From positions 1 to 45,550 of the forward strand of contig KZ836123.1 in NCBI GenBank assembly GCA_003265685.1: DNA of 45,550 bases, written 5' to 3'. Made by a program: the position numbers and the translations under genes. Source of the DNA: Piscinibacter caeni. GTDB taxonomy: Bacteria; Pseudomonadota; Gammaproteobacteria; Burkholderiales; Burkholderiaceae_C. Shown here piece after piece: positions 1 through 8,360 of the stretch (position 1 is its first letter; each line of letters opens with the position of its first letter). Below the pieces are notes generated by a model that saw only the letters and a program-made list of their open reading frames with translations, had not been told where the DNA came from and ran no database searches.

Positions 1-2156
1 GGCCGGCGCTCGCCGCCACGCTCACCGCGCTGGCCTCGCCGGCCGTCGCGCCCTTCACGTGGTTCACGCGGTTCGCGCGGCTCGCGCGGCTCGCGGGCCT
101 CGCGCGGTGCCTGCTCGGCGCCCTCGGCGCGCAGCGCCTCCTCGCCCTCCGGACGCTCTCCGCGGCGGTTGCGCCCGTCGCGGCCCTCGCGGTTCTCACG
201 ACCCTCACGTCCGCCACGCGCCTCGCTGCGTTCGCCGCCGCGCTTGCCCTCGCGTCCTTCGCGGCCCTCGCGTCCTTCGCGTCCCTCGCGGCCGCCGCGA
301 TTGTTGCGGCCACGGTCGCCGCGGCCTTCGCGGCGTGCTTCGGCGGCCTCGGCCGGTACCGGCGCAGCGACCGCCGGCGCGCTGGCCGGCGCGGCCGTGC
401 TGCCGCCGCTGAACAGGCGCACCACCCAGCCGAAGAAGCCACTGCCGGCCGGAGCCGGCGCGGGGGCAGCCACCGGCGCAGGCGCCGGGGCCGCGGCCAC
501 CGGGGCCGGCGCGGGCTCGGGCTTGGCCACCGGCTGCGGCGCCGGGGCGTCGGGAAGGATGCCCTTGATCACCGGCTCCTGCTTCGGCTTGCCCTTCTCG
601 GCCGCGTCGCGGCGGCGCGTGATGCCGACCTCCTCGTCGACCTCGTCGATCATCGTGTAGCTGGCCTGCAGGTTCTCCAGCCGCGGGTCGTCGTGGCGCA
701 GGCGCTCGAGGCGGTAGTTCGGCGTGTCGAGGTTCTTGTTCGGCACCAGCAGCACGGTGACGCGCTGCTTCAGCTCGATCTTGGTGATCTCGGTGCGCTT
801 CTCGTTGAGCAGGAAGCTCGTCACCTCCACCGGCACCTGCACGTGCACGGCGGCGGTGTTCTCCTTCATCGACTCCTCCTGCACCATGCGCAGGATCTGC
901 AGCGCGGAGGATTCGGTGTCGCGGATGTGGCCGGTGCCGTTGCAGCGCGGGCAGGTGATGTGGCTGCCCTCGCTGAGCGCCGGGCGCAGGCGCTGGCGGC
1001 TCAGCTCGAGCAGGCCGAACTTGGAGATCGAGCTGAACTGCACGCGTGCGCGGTCCTGGCGCAGCGCGTCGCGCAGGCGGGTCTCGACCTCGCGGCGGTT
1101 CTTGCTCTCCTCCATGTCGATGAAGTCGACCACGATCAGGCCGCCCAGGTCGCGCAGCCGCATCTGGCGCGCGATCTCGTCGGCCGCCTCGAGGTTGGTG
1201 CGGGTCGCGGTCTCCTCGATGTCGCTGCCGCGCGTGGCGCGCGCCGAGTTCACGTCCACCGAAACCAGCGCCTCGGTGTGGTCGATCACGATCGCGCCGC
1301 CCGAGGGCAGGTTGACCGTGCGGCTGAAGGCCGTCTCGATCTGGTGCTCGATCTGGAAGCGGGCGAACAGCGGCGCGTCGTCGCGGTAGCGCTTGACCTT
1401 GTGAGCCGTGTCCGGCATCACGTGGTTCATGAACTGCTGCGCCTGCTCGAAGATGTCGTCGGTGTCGATCAGGATCTCGCCGATGTCCGCGGTGAAGTAG
1501 TCGCGGATCGCGCGGATCACCAGGCTCGACTCCTGGTAGATCAGGAAGGCGCCCTTGCCGACCTTGGAGGCGCCCTCGATCGCCTCCCACAGCTTGAGCA
1601 TGTAGTTCAGGTCCCACTGCAGCTCGGCGGCGGAGCGGCCGATGCCGGCGGTGCGGGCGATCAGGCTCATGCCCTTGGGGTAGTCGAGCTGGTCGAGGTT
1701 CTCCTTCAGCTCTTCCCGGTCCTCGCCCTCGATGCGCCGGCTCACGCCGCCGCCGCGCGGGTTGTTGGGCATCAGCACCAGGTAGCGGCCGGCCAGCGAG
1801 ACGAAGGTGGTCAGCGCCGCGCCCTTGTTGCCGCGCTCCTCCTTCTCGACCTGCACCAGCAGTTCCTGGCCGTTGGAGATGACGTCCTGGATCTTCGCGT
1901 CGCGGACGCTGACGCCCTGCTTGAAGAACTCCTTGGCGATCTCCTTGAAGGGCAGGAAGCCGTGCCGGTCCTCGCCGTAGTCGACGAAGCAGGCCTCGAG
2001 CGAGGGCTCGACGCGCGTCACGACGGCCTTGTAGATGTTGCCCTTGCGCTGCTCGCGCCCTTCGATCTCGGTCTCGAAGTCCAGCAGCTTCTGGCCATCG
2101 ACGATGGCCAGGCGACGCTCTTCCTGCTGCGTCGCGTTGATCAGCATGCGCTTCAC
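1..2156 (-). CDS. rne: Ribonuclease E, C-terminus cut by the window edge
   Basis: Endoribonuclease that processes rRNA and tRNA precursors, degrades mRNA and scaffolds the degradosome. The GTG at 2156-2154 is chosen because it gives [13 protein letters not shown], the same N-terminus as E. coli RNase E, and a GAGGAG ribosome site lies 5 bases upstream. The S1-type RNA-binding region, the DNase I-like region with [13 protein letters not shown] and VDFIDM, and the zinc-link CPRC (about residue 402) follow in order. After about residue 500 the protein becomes Ala/Pro-rich, contains an amphipathic FFGWVVRLF segment (bases about 410-440), then long REG and REP triplet runs. The reading frame stays open to base 1, so 718 codons are visible and the stop lies outside. 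Function is certain; the role of the Arg-rich tail is inferred. Confidence 0.97.
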   Translation of the reverse strand, partial: MKRMLINATQQEERRLAIVDGQKLLDFETEIEGREQRKGNIYKAVVTRVEPSLEACFVDYGEDRHGFLPFKEIAKEFFKQGVSVRDAKIQDVISNGQELLVQVEKEERGNKGAALTTFVSLAGRYLVLMPNNPRGGGVSRRIEGEDREELKENLDQLDYPKGMSLIARTAGIGRSAAELQWDLNYMLKLWEAIEGASKVGKGAFLIYQESSLVIRAIRDYFTADIGEILIDTDDIFEQAQQFMNHVMPDTAHKVKRYRDDAPLFARFQIEHQIETAFSRTVNLPSGGAIVIDHTEALVSVDVNSARATRGSDIEETATRTNLEAADEIARQMRLRDLGGLIVVDFIDMEESKNRREVETRLRDALRQDRARVQFSSISKFGLLELSRQRLRPALSEGSHITCPRCNGTGHIRDTESSALQILRMVQEESMKENTAAVHVQVPVEVTSFLLNEKRTEITKIELKQRVTVLLVPNKNLDTPNYRLERLRHDDPRLENLQASYTMIDEVDEEVGITRRRDAAEKGKPKQEPVIKGILPDAPAPQPVAKPEPAPAPVAAAPAPAPVAAPAPAPAGSGFFGWVVRLFSGGSTAAPASAPAVAAPVPAEAAEARREGRGDRGRNNRGGREGREGREGREGREGKRGGERSEARGGREGRENREGRDGRNRRGERPEGEEALRAEGAEQAPREAREPREPREPREPREGRDGRRGQRGERGGERR
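60..300 (-). repeat. Arg-Glu-Pro / Arg-Glu-Gly triplet runs in the rne tail
   Basis: In the rne frame, bases about 60-107 encode four or more REP triplets and bases about 246-300 encode several REG triplets, with RDG and RRG variants between. At the DNA level this is a low-complexity run of 9-base units. Arg-rich segments of RNase E tails bind RNA in E. coli; by analogy this would be an RNA-binding or condensate-forming tail. It is coding repeat, not an intergenic array. Confidence 0.8.
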
Positions 2157-2706
2157 GTTTGCTCCTCACGCGCGGCCGTTCGCGGCCGCGATACCGTCAG
2201 CCGCCCTCGCGGGCGACGCTTCGATGCACGGCAGACGCGTGGGAACCGGAAGGAATCGCCCTGGACTGCCCGGTGCGGTGTCGATCAGCCGATCGAGCGC
2301 GTGGGCAGCGTTGGCGCGTGCGTGGCAGCGAGGAGGGCATCGGTTGCCGGGGTCCGGGGCCGCCGCGCAGCCAGGCTCACCCGCGCCGCGCCGGCTTCTG
2401 GCCGGGGCAGCGGGGGCGTGGTGCGCGGGGAAAAGGGGACCGGGGACAACATCCGCCTGGAGTCACTGGACGCGAACCGGAGCCGGGTGGGCGTCTCGCC
2501 CGGCCTGTCTCCGCTTCTTGAAACCTTGTTCTGGGTTCGTTGTTCGTCTGCGTTGCCACCCTGTGCTGGCGACCGCGCCGTCACGTGGGGACGGGGCCCG
2601 CCGCCTGCTGCGGGGTGTGGCATCACCTGTGGCCCGGGCTCACCGGGCCGGCTCCCCTCGCGCCGCGCCGCTAAACTCCGATAAATCAAGCACTTACGGC
2701 AGCAAG
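2157..2706. other. 550-base divergent region between rne and rluC (probable long rne leader)
   Basis: No credible gene is seen on either strand; the open frames here are out-of-frame extensions of flanking genes. In E. coli rne is also divergent from rluC, and its long 5' leader is the target of RNase E autoregulation. The equal position and size here suggest the same arrangement. No specific hairpin homology to the E. coli leader could be established by eye. Confidence 0.55.
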
Positions 2707-3705
2707 GTGGAGCGACGGATTATAGGGGCCAAACCGGCCGCGGCGCGTGCGGCGGCGAGCGCCCCGCCGGCCCCCGCCGTGCTGCGGCTCACGGTGGACG
2801 AAGCGGGCGAGGGCCAGCGGCTGGACAACTTCCTGCTGCGCCTGCTCAAGGGCGTGCCCAAGACCCATGTCTATCGCGTCATCCGCTCCGGCGAGGTGCG
2901 TGTCAACAAGGGCCGCGCCGCGGCCGACACGCGCCTCGCGCTCGGCGACGAGGTGCGCGTGCCGCCGGTGCGCACGGCGCAGCGCGACGCCGCTTCGCCG
3001 GCGCCGCCGCGCGAATTCCCGGTGGTCTACGAGGACGAGCACCTGCTGGTGGTCGACAAGCCGGCCGGCGTCGCGGTGCACGGCGGCAGCGGCGTCAGCT
3101 TCGGGGTGATCGAGCAGCTGCGCCGCGCGCGGCCGCAGGCGAAGTTCCTCGAGCTGGTGCACCGGCTCGACAAGGAGACCTCCGGCCTGCTGATGCTGGC
3201 CAAGAAGCGCAGTGCGCTGACCGCGCTGCAGGACCAGCTGCGCCAGCGGGAAACCGGCAAGACCTACGCGGCGCTGGTGCCCGGCGCCTGGCCCGACCGG
3301 CTCAAGGTCATTGACGTGCCGCTGCACAAGTTCCTGACCGGCGAGGGCGAGCGCCGCGTGCGGGCGGTCGAGCCGGGGCACGAGGAGGCCAGGCGCTCAA
3401 TCACGCTGGTGAAGGTGGCGCGGCGCTGGCGCGACTTCACGCTGCTGGACGTGACCATCAAGACCGGTCGCACGCACCAGATCCGCGTGCACCTGGCGCA
3501 TGCCGGCCATGCCATCGTCGGCGACCCGAAATACGGCGACTTCGCGCTCAACAAGGCGCTGGCGCGCGGGCCGGCGAAGTTCGAGCGCATGTTCCTGCAT
3601 GCGCGCCGGCTGAAGTTCGTCCACCCCGCCACCGGCGCGGCCATCGAGCTCGAGGCGCCGCTGCCCGCAGAATGCGAGGCTTTCCTGAGCACCCTGGCCG
3701 CATGA
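2707..3705 (+). CDS. rluC: 23S rRNA pseudouridine synthase RluC
   Basis: Isomerises specific uridines of 23S rRNA to pseudouridine. An N-terminal S4-like domain (QRLDNFLLRLLKGVPKTHVY and GEVRVNKGR) precedes the RluA-family catalytic domain, where HRLDKETSGLLMLAKK holds the catalytic Asp and GRTHQIRVHLAHAGHAIVGD is the second signature. It is 332 residues from GTG 2707. An in-frame GTG at 2779 would give MLRLTVDEAG and is a real alternative. The stop overlaps the next ATG (ATGA), so it is translationally coupled to the phosphatase. Divergence from rne matches the E. coli arrangement. Confidence 0.93.
   Translation: MERRIIGAKPAAARAAASAPPAPAVLRLTVDEAGEGQRLDNFLLRLLKGVPKTHVYRVIRSGEVRVNKGRAAADTRLALGDEVRVPPVRTAQRDAASPAPPREFPVVYEDEHLLVVDKPAGVAVHGGSGVSFGVIEQLRRARPQAKFLELVHRLDKETSGLLMLAKKRSALTALQDQLRQRETGKTYAALVPGAWPDRLKVIDVPLHKFLTGEGERRVRAVEPGHEEARRSITLVKVARRWRDFTLLDVTIKTGRTHQIRVHLAHAGHAIVGDPKYGDFALNKALARGPAKFERMFLHARRLKFVHPATGAAIELEAPLPAECEAFLSTLAA
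2719..2724 (-). promoter_or_regulatory. Possible -10 element for rne
   Basis: The minus strand reads TATAAT here, a perfect sigma-70 -10 hexamer. No -35 match is found at 16-18 bases. If used, the rne leader would be about 550 bases, and this element would lie inside the first codons of the longest rluC model, which hints that rluC may begin further in. Confidence 0.35.
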
Positions 3706-4364
3706 ATCGCCCCAGAAACTTCGACCTCATCGTCTTCGACTGGGACGGCACGCTGTTCGATTCGACCGCACTGATCGCGCGCTGCATCCAGGCCGCCTGC
3801 GCCGACCTCGGTGTGCCGGTGCCCAGCGACGAGCGCGCCAGCTACGTGATCGGCATGGGCCTGATCGACGCCTTGCAGCATGCCGCGCCCGACCTGCCGC
3901 GCGAGCGCTACCAGGAACTCGGTGCGCGCTACCGCCACCACTACTTCGCGCGCCAGCACGAGATCGTGCTGTTCCCCGGCACGCTGGAGATGCTGCAGGC
4001 GCTGAAGTCGCGCCACCACTGGCTCGGCGTGGCCACGGGCAAGTCGCGCCGCGGGCTCGACGAGGCACTGCAGTCGGTGCAGCTGAAGAACGTGTTCGAC
4101 GCCACCCGCACTGCCGACGAGACCGCGTCGAAGCCGAACCCGCAGATGCTGCTCGAGCTGATGCGCGAGTTCGGCGCCGAGCCCGAGCGCACGCTGATGA
4201 TCGGCGACACCACGCACGACCTGCAGCTGGCCGCCAACGCCGGCACCGCCGCCATCGGCGTGGCCTACGGCGCCCACCCGCACGAGAACTTCGCCGGCTT
4301 CGACACCCGCGCCGTCGCGCACTCGGTGGCCGAGCTGCACGACTGGCTGGCCCGCCATGCCTGA
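3702..4364 (+). CDS. HAD-superfamily hydrolase, phosphoglycolate phosphatase-like
   Basis: A cytosolic phosphatase of the Gph/CbbZ type, 220 residues. The HAD motif I is FDWDGTLFDS, with nucleophile Asp13 and general acid/base Asp15. Motif III Lys lies in the SKPNPQM stretch, and motif IV is MIGDTTHDLQLAANAG. A helical cap follows motif I. The ATG at 3702 overlaps the rluC stop. Its own stop runs 8 bases into the Rieske gene, so rluC, this gene and the Rieske gene form one unit. The substrate cannot be fixed from sequence; phosphoglycolate is only the family default. Confidence 0.85.
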   Translation: MNRPRNFDLIVFDWDGTLFDSTALIARCIQAACADLGVPVPSDERASYVIGMGLIDALQHAAPDLPRERYQELGARYRHHYFARQHEIVLFPGTLEMLQALKSRHHWLGVATGKSRRGLDEALQSVQLKNVFDATRTADETASKPNPQMLLELMREFGAEPERTLMIGDTTHDLQLAANAGTAAIGVAYGAHPHENFAGFDTRAVAHSVAELHDWLARHA

Positions 4365-4728
4365 GCCGCAGGTGCTGTGTGCCTCCGCGCAGCTCGTCGA
4401 ACGCGGCGACGCGCTCGTGTTCGACGTGCTCGAGTACCGCCGCCCGGCACGCGCCTTCGCGCTGCGCTTCGAGGGCCGCGTGGTGGCCTACGTGAACCGC
4501 TGCATGCACACGCCCGTGGAAATGGACTGGCAGGACGGCAAGTTCCTCGACATGGACCGGGAGTACATCCTCTGCTCGATCCACGGCGCGGCCTACGAGC
4601 CGCTGTCGGGCCGCTGCGTCGCCGGGCCTTGCGTCGGCGCGCGGCTCATCCCGATACAGGTCGAGGAGCGCGACGGCCAGGTGTATTGGTATCCTTCCCG
4701 CGACATCCAACCTCCCTTCGCCGACTGA
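4357..4728 (+). CDS. Small Rieske [2Fe-2S] protein
   Basis: A 123-residue ferredoxin-like Rieske protein. The cluster ligands are visible as Cys49-x-His51 and Cys73-x2-His76. There is no signal peptide or membrane segment, so it is a soluble cytosolic electron carrier or a ferredoxin component. No oxygenase subunit is encoded nearby. It overlaps the phosphatase by 8 bases, and the S49 peptidase starts 46 bases downstream. The physiological partner is unknown. Confidence 0.85.
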   Translation: MPEPQVLCASAQLVERGDALVFDVLEYRRPARAFALRFEGRVVAYVNRCMHTPVEMDWQDGKFLDMDREYILCSIHGAAYEPLSGRCVAGPCVGARLIPIQVEERDGQVYWYPSRDIQPPFAD

Positions 4729-4774
4729 AACGGCCACCCGGCCGCCGCGCGGCCCATCCTCCGGCAGTCCCCCG

Positions 4775-5800
4775 ATGAGCACCCCCGATCCTTCCCCGCC
4801 GAGCGAACGTGTCGAACCGGCCTTCGGCGGGCCGTCCGCCGAGGCGACGCGACCCGCCCCTGCCGCGGCCGCCGCTGCGCCGGCCTGGGCCGACGGCCTC
4901 GAGCAGCTCGGCCGCGACTTCCTGCGCGAGCGCCGCAGCGAGCGTCGCTGGCGCGTCTTCTTCCGCCTGCTGTGGGCGCTGCTGCTCCTCACGCTGCTGG
5001 TGCTGCTGATCGCGCCGCAGATCCCGAGCAGCGCGCCGAGCACCCCGCACACCGCGCTGATCGAGGTGCGCGGCGAGATCGCCGCCGACAGCGAGGCGAA
5101 CGCGGAGAGCCTGGTCGGCGCGCTGAAGTCCGCGTTCGAGGACCAGGGCGCGCAGGCCGTGGTGCTGCGCATCAACTCGCCCGGCGGCAGCCCGGTGCAG
5201 GCCGGCATCGTCAACGACGAGATCCGCCGCCTCAAGGCGCTGCACAAGAAGAAGGTCTACGCGGTGGTCGAGGAAATGTGCGCCTCGGGCGCCTACTACA
5301 TCGCCGTCGCGGCCGACGAGATCTACGTCGACAAGGCCAGCCTGGTGGGCAGCATCGGCGTGCTGATGGACGGCTTCGGCTTCACCGGCGCGATGGAGAA
5401 GCTCGGCATCGAGCGGCGCCTGCTGACCGCCGGCGAGAACAAGGGCATGCTCGACCCGTTCTCGCCGCAGAATGAACAGCACCGCGCCTTCGCCAAGGCG
5501 ATGATCGACCAGATCCACCAGCAGTTCATCGCAGTCGTGAAGCAGGGCCGCGGCGCGCGGCTGAAGGAGACGCCGGAGACCTTCTCCGGCCTGTTCTGGA
5601 ACGGCGAGGAGGCGATCAAGCTCGGCCTGGCCGACCACCGCGGCAACCTCGACTTCGTCGCACGCGAGGTGGTCAAGGCCGAGGACATCATCGACTACAC
5701 GCCCAAGGAGAACGTGGCCGAACGGCTGGCCAAGCGCTTCGGCGCGGCCATCGGCTCCGGCGCGGTGCGCGCGCTGCGCGAGCTGGCGCCGGTGCGCTGA
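4775..5800 (+). CDS. sppA: S49 family signal peptide peptidase (SppA-like), short form
   Basis: A membrane-anchored serine protease thought to degrade cleaved signal peptides. The Pro/Ala-rich cytosolic N-terminus (about 60 residues) is followed by one transmembrane segment (LLWALLLLTLLVLLIA) and one S49 domain. The nucleophile is Ser171 in CASGAYY and the probable catalytic Lys is Lys223 in GENKGMLDPF, as in the 330-residue Bacillus type; E. coli SppA is a double-length protein. SPGGSPVQAG forms the oxyanion region. Last gene of the rluC unit; its stop faces the cupin gene 12 bases away. Confidence 0.9.
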   Translation: MSTPDPSPPSERVEPAFGGPSAEATRPAPAAAAAAPAWADGLEQLGRDFLRERRSERRWRVFFRLLWALLLLTLLVLLIAPQIPSSAPSTPHTALIEVRGEIAADSEANAESLVGALKSAFEDQGAQAVVLRINSPGGSPVQAGIVNDEIRRLKALHKKKVYAVVEEMCASGAYYIAVAADEIYVDKASLVGSIGVLMDGFGFTGAMEKLGIERRLLTAGENKGMLDPFSPQNEQHRAFAKAMIDQIHQQFIAVVKQGRGARLKETPETFSGLFWNGEEAIKLGLADHRGNLDFVAREVVKAEDIIDYTPKENVAERLAKRFGAAIGSGAVRALRELAPVR

Positions 5801-5812
5801 CGCAGCGCTCGC

Positions 5813-6301
5813 TCAGGGTTCTCCGTCCCAGTAGTCCAGGCTGTTTCCGGGCCGCTGCACGATGCGCACGCCGCGGGTGTAGGCGGCCACCTTGCCCGAG
5901 TCCGGGTACTCGCAGAGTTCCGGCCGCTGCTGCGTGCTGATGCTCAGGTAGCGCAGCGGGGCGTCGGAGGTGTTGACGAACTGGTGCGGGTACTCCGGCC
6001 CGGCCGGGACGAACACCAGGTCGCCGGCGCGCACCGGCAGCATCTCGCCGGCCACGCGCAGGTGGCCAGTGCCCTCGAGGACGACGAACAGCTCCTCCTG
6101 GGCGTGGTGGAAGTGGTAAGGGCAGCTGCGCTTGCCCGGCGCGAGGATGTCGACGCCGGCGCCGAGCTGGCGTGCCGCGGTGCCGTCGGAGACAGAGCCG
6201 CAGCGCGTGTCGTAGAGCGGCTCGCGCTGCTGGCGCTCGAGCGTCACCTCGTCGAGGTTGCGGATGAGCTGCCGGCGCAGTGCGCTCGCCTTATCGTTCA
6301 T
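5813..6301 (-). CDS. Single-domain cupin protein, coupled to ureG
   Basis: A 162-residue protein with one cupin barrel. The metal-site motif [18 protein letters not shown] supplies His residues and a Glu, and the second cupin motif is [18 protein letters not shown]. Its ATG overlaps the ureG stop (ATGA), making it the last gene of the urease run. It is half the size of the bicupin ureidoglycine aminohydrolase, so that assignment is not supported. The reaction is unknown; it may be a sugar or small-molecule binding cupin, or a metal-handling accessory. A C-terminal tail of about 40 residues has no recognised motif. Confidence 0.8.
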   Translation of the reverse strand: MNDKASALRRQLIRNLDEVTLERQQREPLYDTRCGSVSDGTAARQLGAGVDILAPGKRSCPYHFHHAQEELFVVLEGTGHLRVAGEMLPVRAGDLVFVPAGPEYPHQFVNTSDAPLRYLSISTQQRPELCEYPDSGKVAAYTRGVRIVQRPGNSLDYWDGEP

Positions 6302-6942
6302 GCCGCGGCCTTCAGCAGCCCCTTGGTCTCGATGAACTCGATCACCTGCTGCAGCCCCTCGCGCGTCTTCAGGTTGGTCATCACGTAGGGCCGGTTCGGG
6401 CGCATGCGTTTCGTGTCGGACTCCATCACCGCGAGGTCGGCGCCCACGTGCGGCGCGAGGTCGGTCTTGTTGATGACGAACAGGTCGCTCTTGGTGATGC
6501 CCGGCCCCCCCTTGCGCGGGATCTTCTCGCCCGCGGCCACGTCGATCACGTAGATCGTCAGGTCCGACAGCTCGGGGCTGAAGGTGGCGGCGAGGTTGTC
6601 GCCGCCGGACTCGATGAACACGATGTCCGCCTCGGGGAACTTCGCCAGCATGCGGTCCACCGCCTCGAGGTTGATCGAGGCATCCTCGCGGATCGCGGTG
6701 TGCGGGCAGCCGCCGGTCTCCACGCCCATGATGCGCTCGGGCTCGAGCGCGCCGGCCACGGTGAGCAGGCGCTGGTCTTCCTTGGTGTAGATGTCGTTGG
6801 TGACGACCACCAGGTCCCAGCGCTCGCGCATCGCCTTGCACAGCATCTCGACCAGGGTCGTCTTGCCCGAGCCGACCGGGCCGCCGACGCCGACGCGCAG
6901 CGGCGGCAGTTTCTTGGTGCGTTGAGGCGCAGGTGCGTTCAT
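6298..6942 (-). CDS. ureG: Urease accessory GTPase UreG
   Basis: A SIMIBI-class GTPase that delivers nickel to apo-urease with UreD, UreF and UreE. The P-loop GGPVGSGKT is at residues 20-28, the nickel-binding CPH motif at 79-81, and the guanine-specificity NKTD in the second half. The 214-residue length is usual. It starts 21 bases after the ureF stop and its own stop overlaps the cupin start. Confidence 0.97.
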   Translation of the reverse strand: MNAPAPQRTKKLPPLRVGVGGPVGSGKTTLVEMLCKAMRERWDLVVVTNDIYTKEDQRLLTVAGALEPERIMGVETGGCPHTAIREDASINLEAVDRMLAKFPEADIVFIESGGDNLAATFSPELSDLTIYVIDVAAGEKIPRKGGPGITKSDLFVINKTDLAPHVGADLAVMESDTKRMRPNRPYVMTNLKTREGLQQVIEFIETKGLLKAAA

Positions 6943-6963
6943 GCGGGCATTATGGTTGGCAGC

Positions 6964-7695
6964 TCAGGAGCGGAACAGGCGCGAGTACTGCACCTCGTGC
7001 TGCGCGCTGCGGATCGCGAGCAGCGGGCTGTAGGCCTGGCGGGCGTCGTCCGGGCAGTCGAGCGCCGGTTCGACCACCGCCGGCATCGCCGCGGCCAGCG
7101 CGGCCAGCAGCCGCTGGCCCGCGCTCTGGCCCAGCGGCACCGCCTTCAGCGCGGCCTGTACCAGGTTCTCGGCCCAGCCGAAGGCGAAGGCGAGCAGCGC
7201 CGCGCGCGGCGCCGCGCCCGAGTCGGCGGCGGCGAGCGCGAAGGCGAGCGGCCAGCTCGGCGCCGGCGGCAGCGACGCGAGCCACGCGACCCGCTCGTCC
7301 GGGCCGCCGCGGTTCTTCAGCCACTCGACCATCGAGCGGCCCATCTGCTCGGCCTGGCCGCGCAGCTCGCGCGATTCGCGTGTCTGCAGCACCCAGTCGT
7401 TGAGCGAGCGCAGGCGTGCGCGGTCGCCAGCGCGCCAGGCGGCGATCGACGCGGCCAGCACCGGGAGCTCGCTGCGCGCCAGCACGAGCCGGAGCTGGTC
7501 GCCCAGCCAGCGCGCGGCGCTCGCCTCGTCGTGGACCAGCCCGGCATCGACCGCCGATTCCAGCCCCTCGGAGTAGCTGAAGCCGCCCACCGGCAGCGCC
7601 GGCGAGGCGAGCCAGATCAGCTGCAGCAGCGCGGCCGGCGCGAGCGCGTCAGTGCCCGTGGCCGTGTTCGTGCTTGTGCCGGTGCTCGTGGTCAT
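6964..7695 (-). CDS. ureF: Urease accessory protein UreF
   Basis: An all-helical accessory protein that activates the UreG GTPase within the UreD-UreF-UreG complex. The family start region [20 protein letters not shown] is clear. There is no ATG, GTG or TTG between the ureE stop and that motif. The nearest standard start is the ATG at 7695, inside the His-rich tail of ureE, giving 243 residues with a Thr-rich N-terminus and a 47-base overlap. An unusual start codon nearer the motif is possible. No clear ribosome site precedes 7695, so translation probably depends on coupling to ureE. Confidence 0.93.
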   Translation of the reverse strand: MTTSTGTSTNTATGTDALAPAALLQLIWLASPALPVGGFSYSEGLESAVDAGLVHDEASAARWLGDQLRLVLARSELPVLAASIAAWRAGDRARLRSLNDWVLQTRESRELRGQAEQMGRSMVEWLKNRGGPDERVAWLASLPPAPSWPLAFALAAADSGAAPRAALLAFAFGWAENLVQAALKAVPLGQSAGQRLLAALAAAMPAVVEPALDCPDDARQAYSPLLAIRSAQHEVQYSRLFRS

Positions 7696-8236
7696 GGTCG
7701 TGCCCGTGGTCATGGCCATGGTCATGAGCATGGTCGTGCCCGTGTCCCTGGTCGTGCCCGTGGGGCGCGTGGCCATGCGCCGGCGCCGCATACGCGCCGC
7801 CTTCGGGCTCGAAGGCCTCGGTGACCTCGTGCACGATCAGGTGGCGCTGGCGCAGCAGGTCGGCCAGCACGTGGTCGGGCTCGAGCTTGAGGTGGTCGCT
7901 CTGCAGCTCCAGCGCCACGTGCCGGTTGCCCAGGTGGTAGGCGGCGCGCAGCAGGTCGAACGGCGTGCCGTGCTCGGCGCAGGCGGTGACCTTGAGCACC
8001 GGCTGGGCGGCCGCGACCACGCGCACCAGCGAGCCGTCCTCGCCCACCAGCACGTCGCCGCCGCGCACCACCGTGCCGCGCGGCAGGAACACGCCGAGGC
8101 TGCGGCCGGTGGAGTCGGTAGCGTCGAAGCGGCTCTTCTGGCGCACGTCCCAGTCGAGCTCGACGGTGGCGGCGCGCTTGAGCAACACCGCGGCGAGGCC
8201 GCGGCCGCCGGGGATCAGCTTGTTGATGGTCAGCAT
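7649..8236 (-). CDS. ureE: Urease nickel metallochaperone UreE with His-rich tail
   Basis: Binds Ni2+ and passes it to UreG and urease. The ATG at 8236 gives [10 protein letters not shown], a normal UreE start, and 195 residues. The conserved metal-site segment [10 protein letters not shown] is present. The last 42 or so residues hold about 20 histidines alternating with Gly, Asp and Glu, ending HEHGHGH. Such tails store extra nickel in Klebsiella-type UreE and are absent from many others. The DNA for the tail also encodes the start of ureF in another frame. It is divergent from the ParA-like gene, which separates it from ureC. Confidence 0.96.
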   Translation of the reverse strand: MLTINKLIPGGRGLAAVLLKRAATVELDWDVRQKSRFDATDSTGRSLGVFLPRGTVVRGGDVLVGEDGSLVRVVAAAQPVLKVTACAEHGTPFDLLRAAYHLGNRHVALELQSDHLKLEPDHVLADLLRQRHLIVHEVTEAFEPEGGAYAAPAHGHAPHGHDQGHGHDHAHDHGHDHGHDHDHEHRHKHEHGHGH

Positions 8237-8360
8237 GGGTGGATTGTGCGCGAGCGTGCGAATTGGCACATCGACCCCGGGTAGTTCTGCGGTTCGACGG
8301 CGCGACGGCAATGGTGCAATCGAGGGTGGCGCCCTGTGTACGATGCGCGCCGACCAAGAA
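8237..8360. promoter_or_regulatory. Divergent region between ureE and the ParA-like gene
   Basis: 124 bases hold the starts of both genes. If ureEFG are not transcribed through the opposing gene from the ureA promoter, they need a promoter here. No convincing -35/-10 pair or ribosome site was found by eye on either strand. Confidence 0.3.

Noticed and set aside
60-330. Regular short repeats that could suggest a CRISPR-like or satellite array
   Set aside because: Units are 9 bases without spacers and stay in frame with rne, so they are coding Arg-Glu-x repeats.
5813-6301. Cupin as ureidoglycine aminohydrolase
   Set aside because: That enzyme is a bicupin of about 260 residues; this protein has a single barrel in 162 residues.
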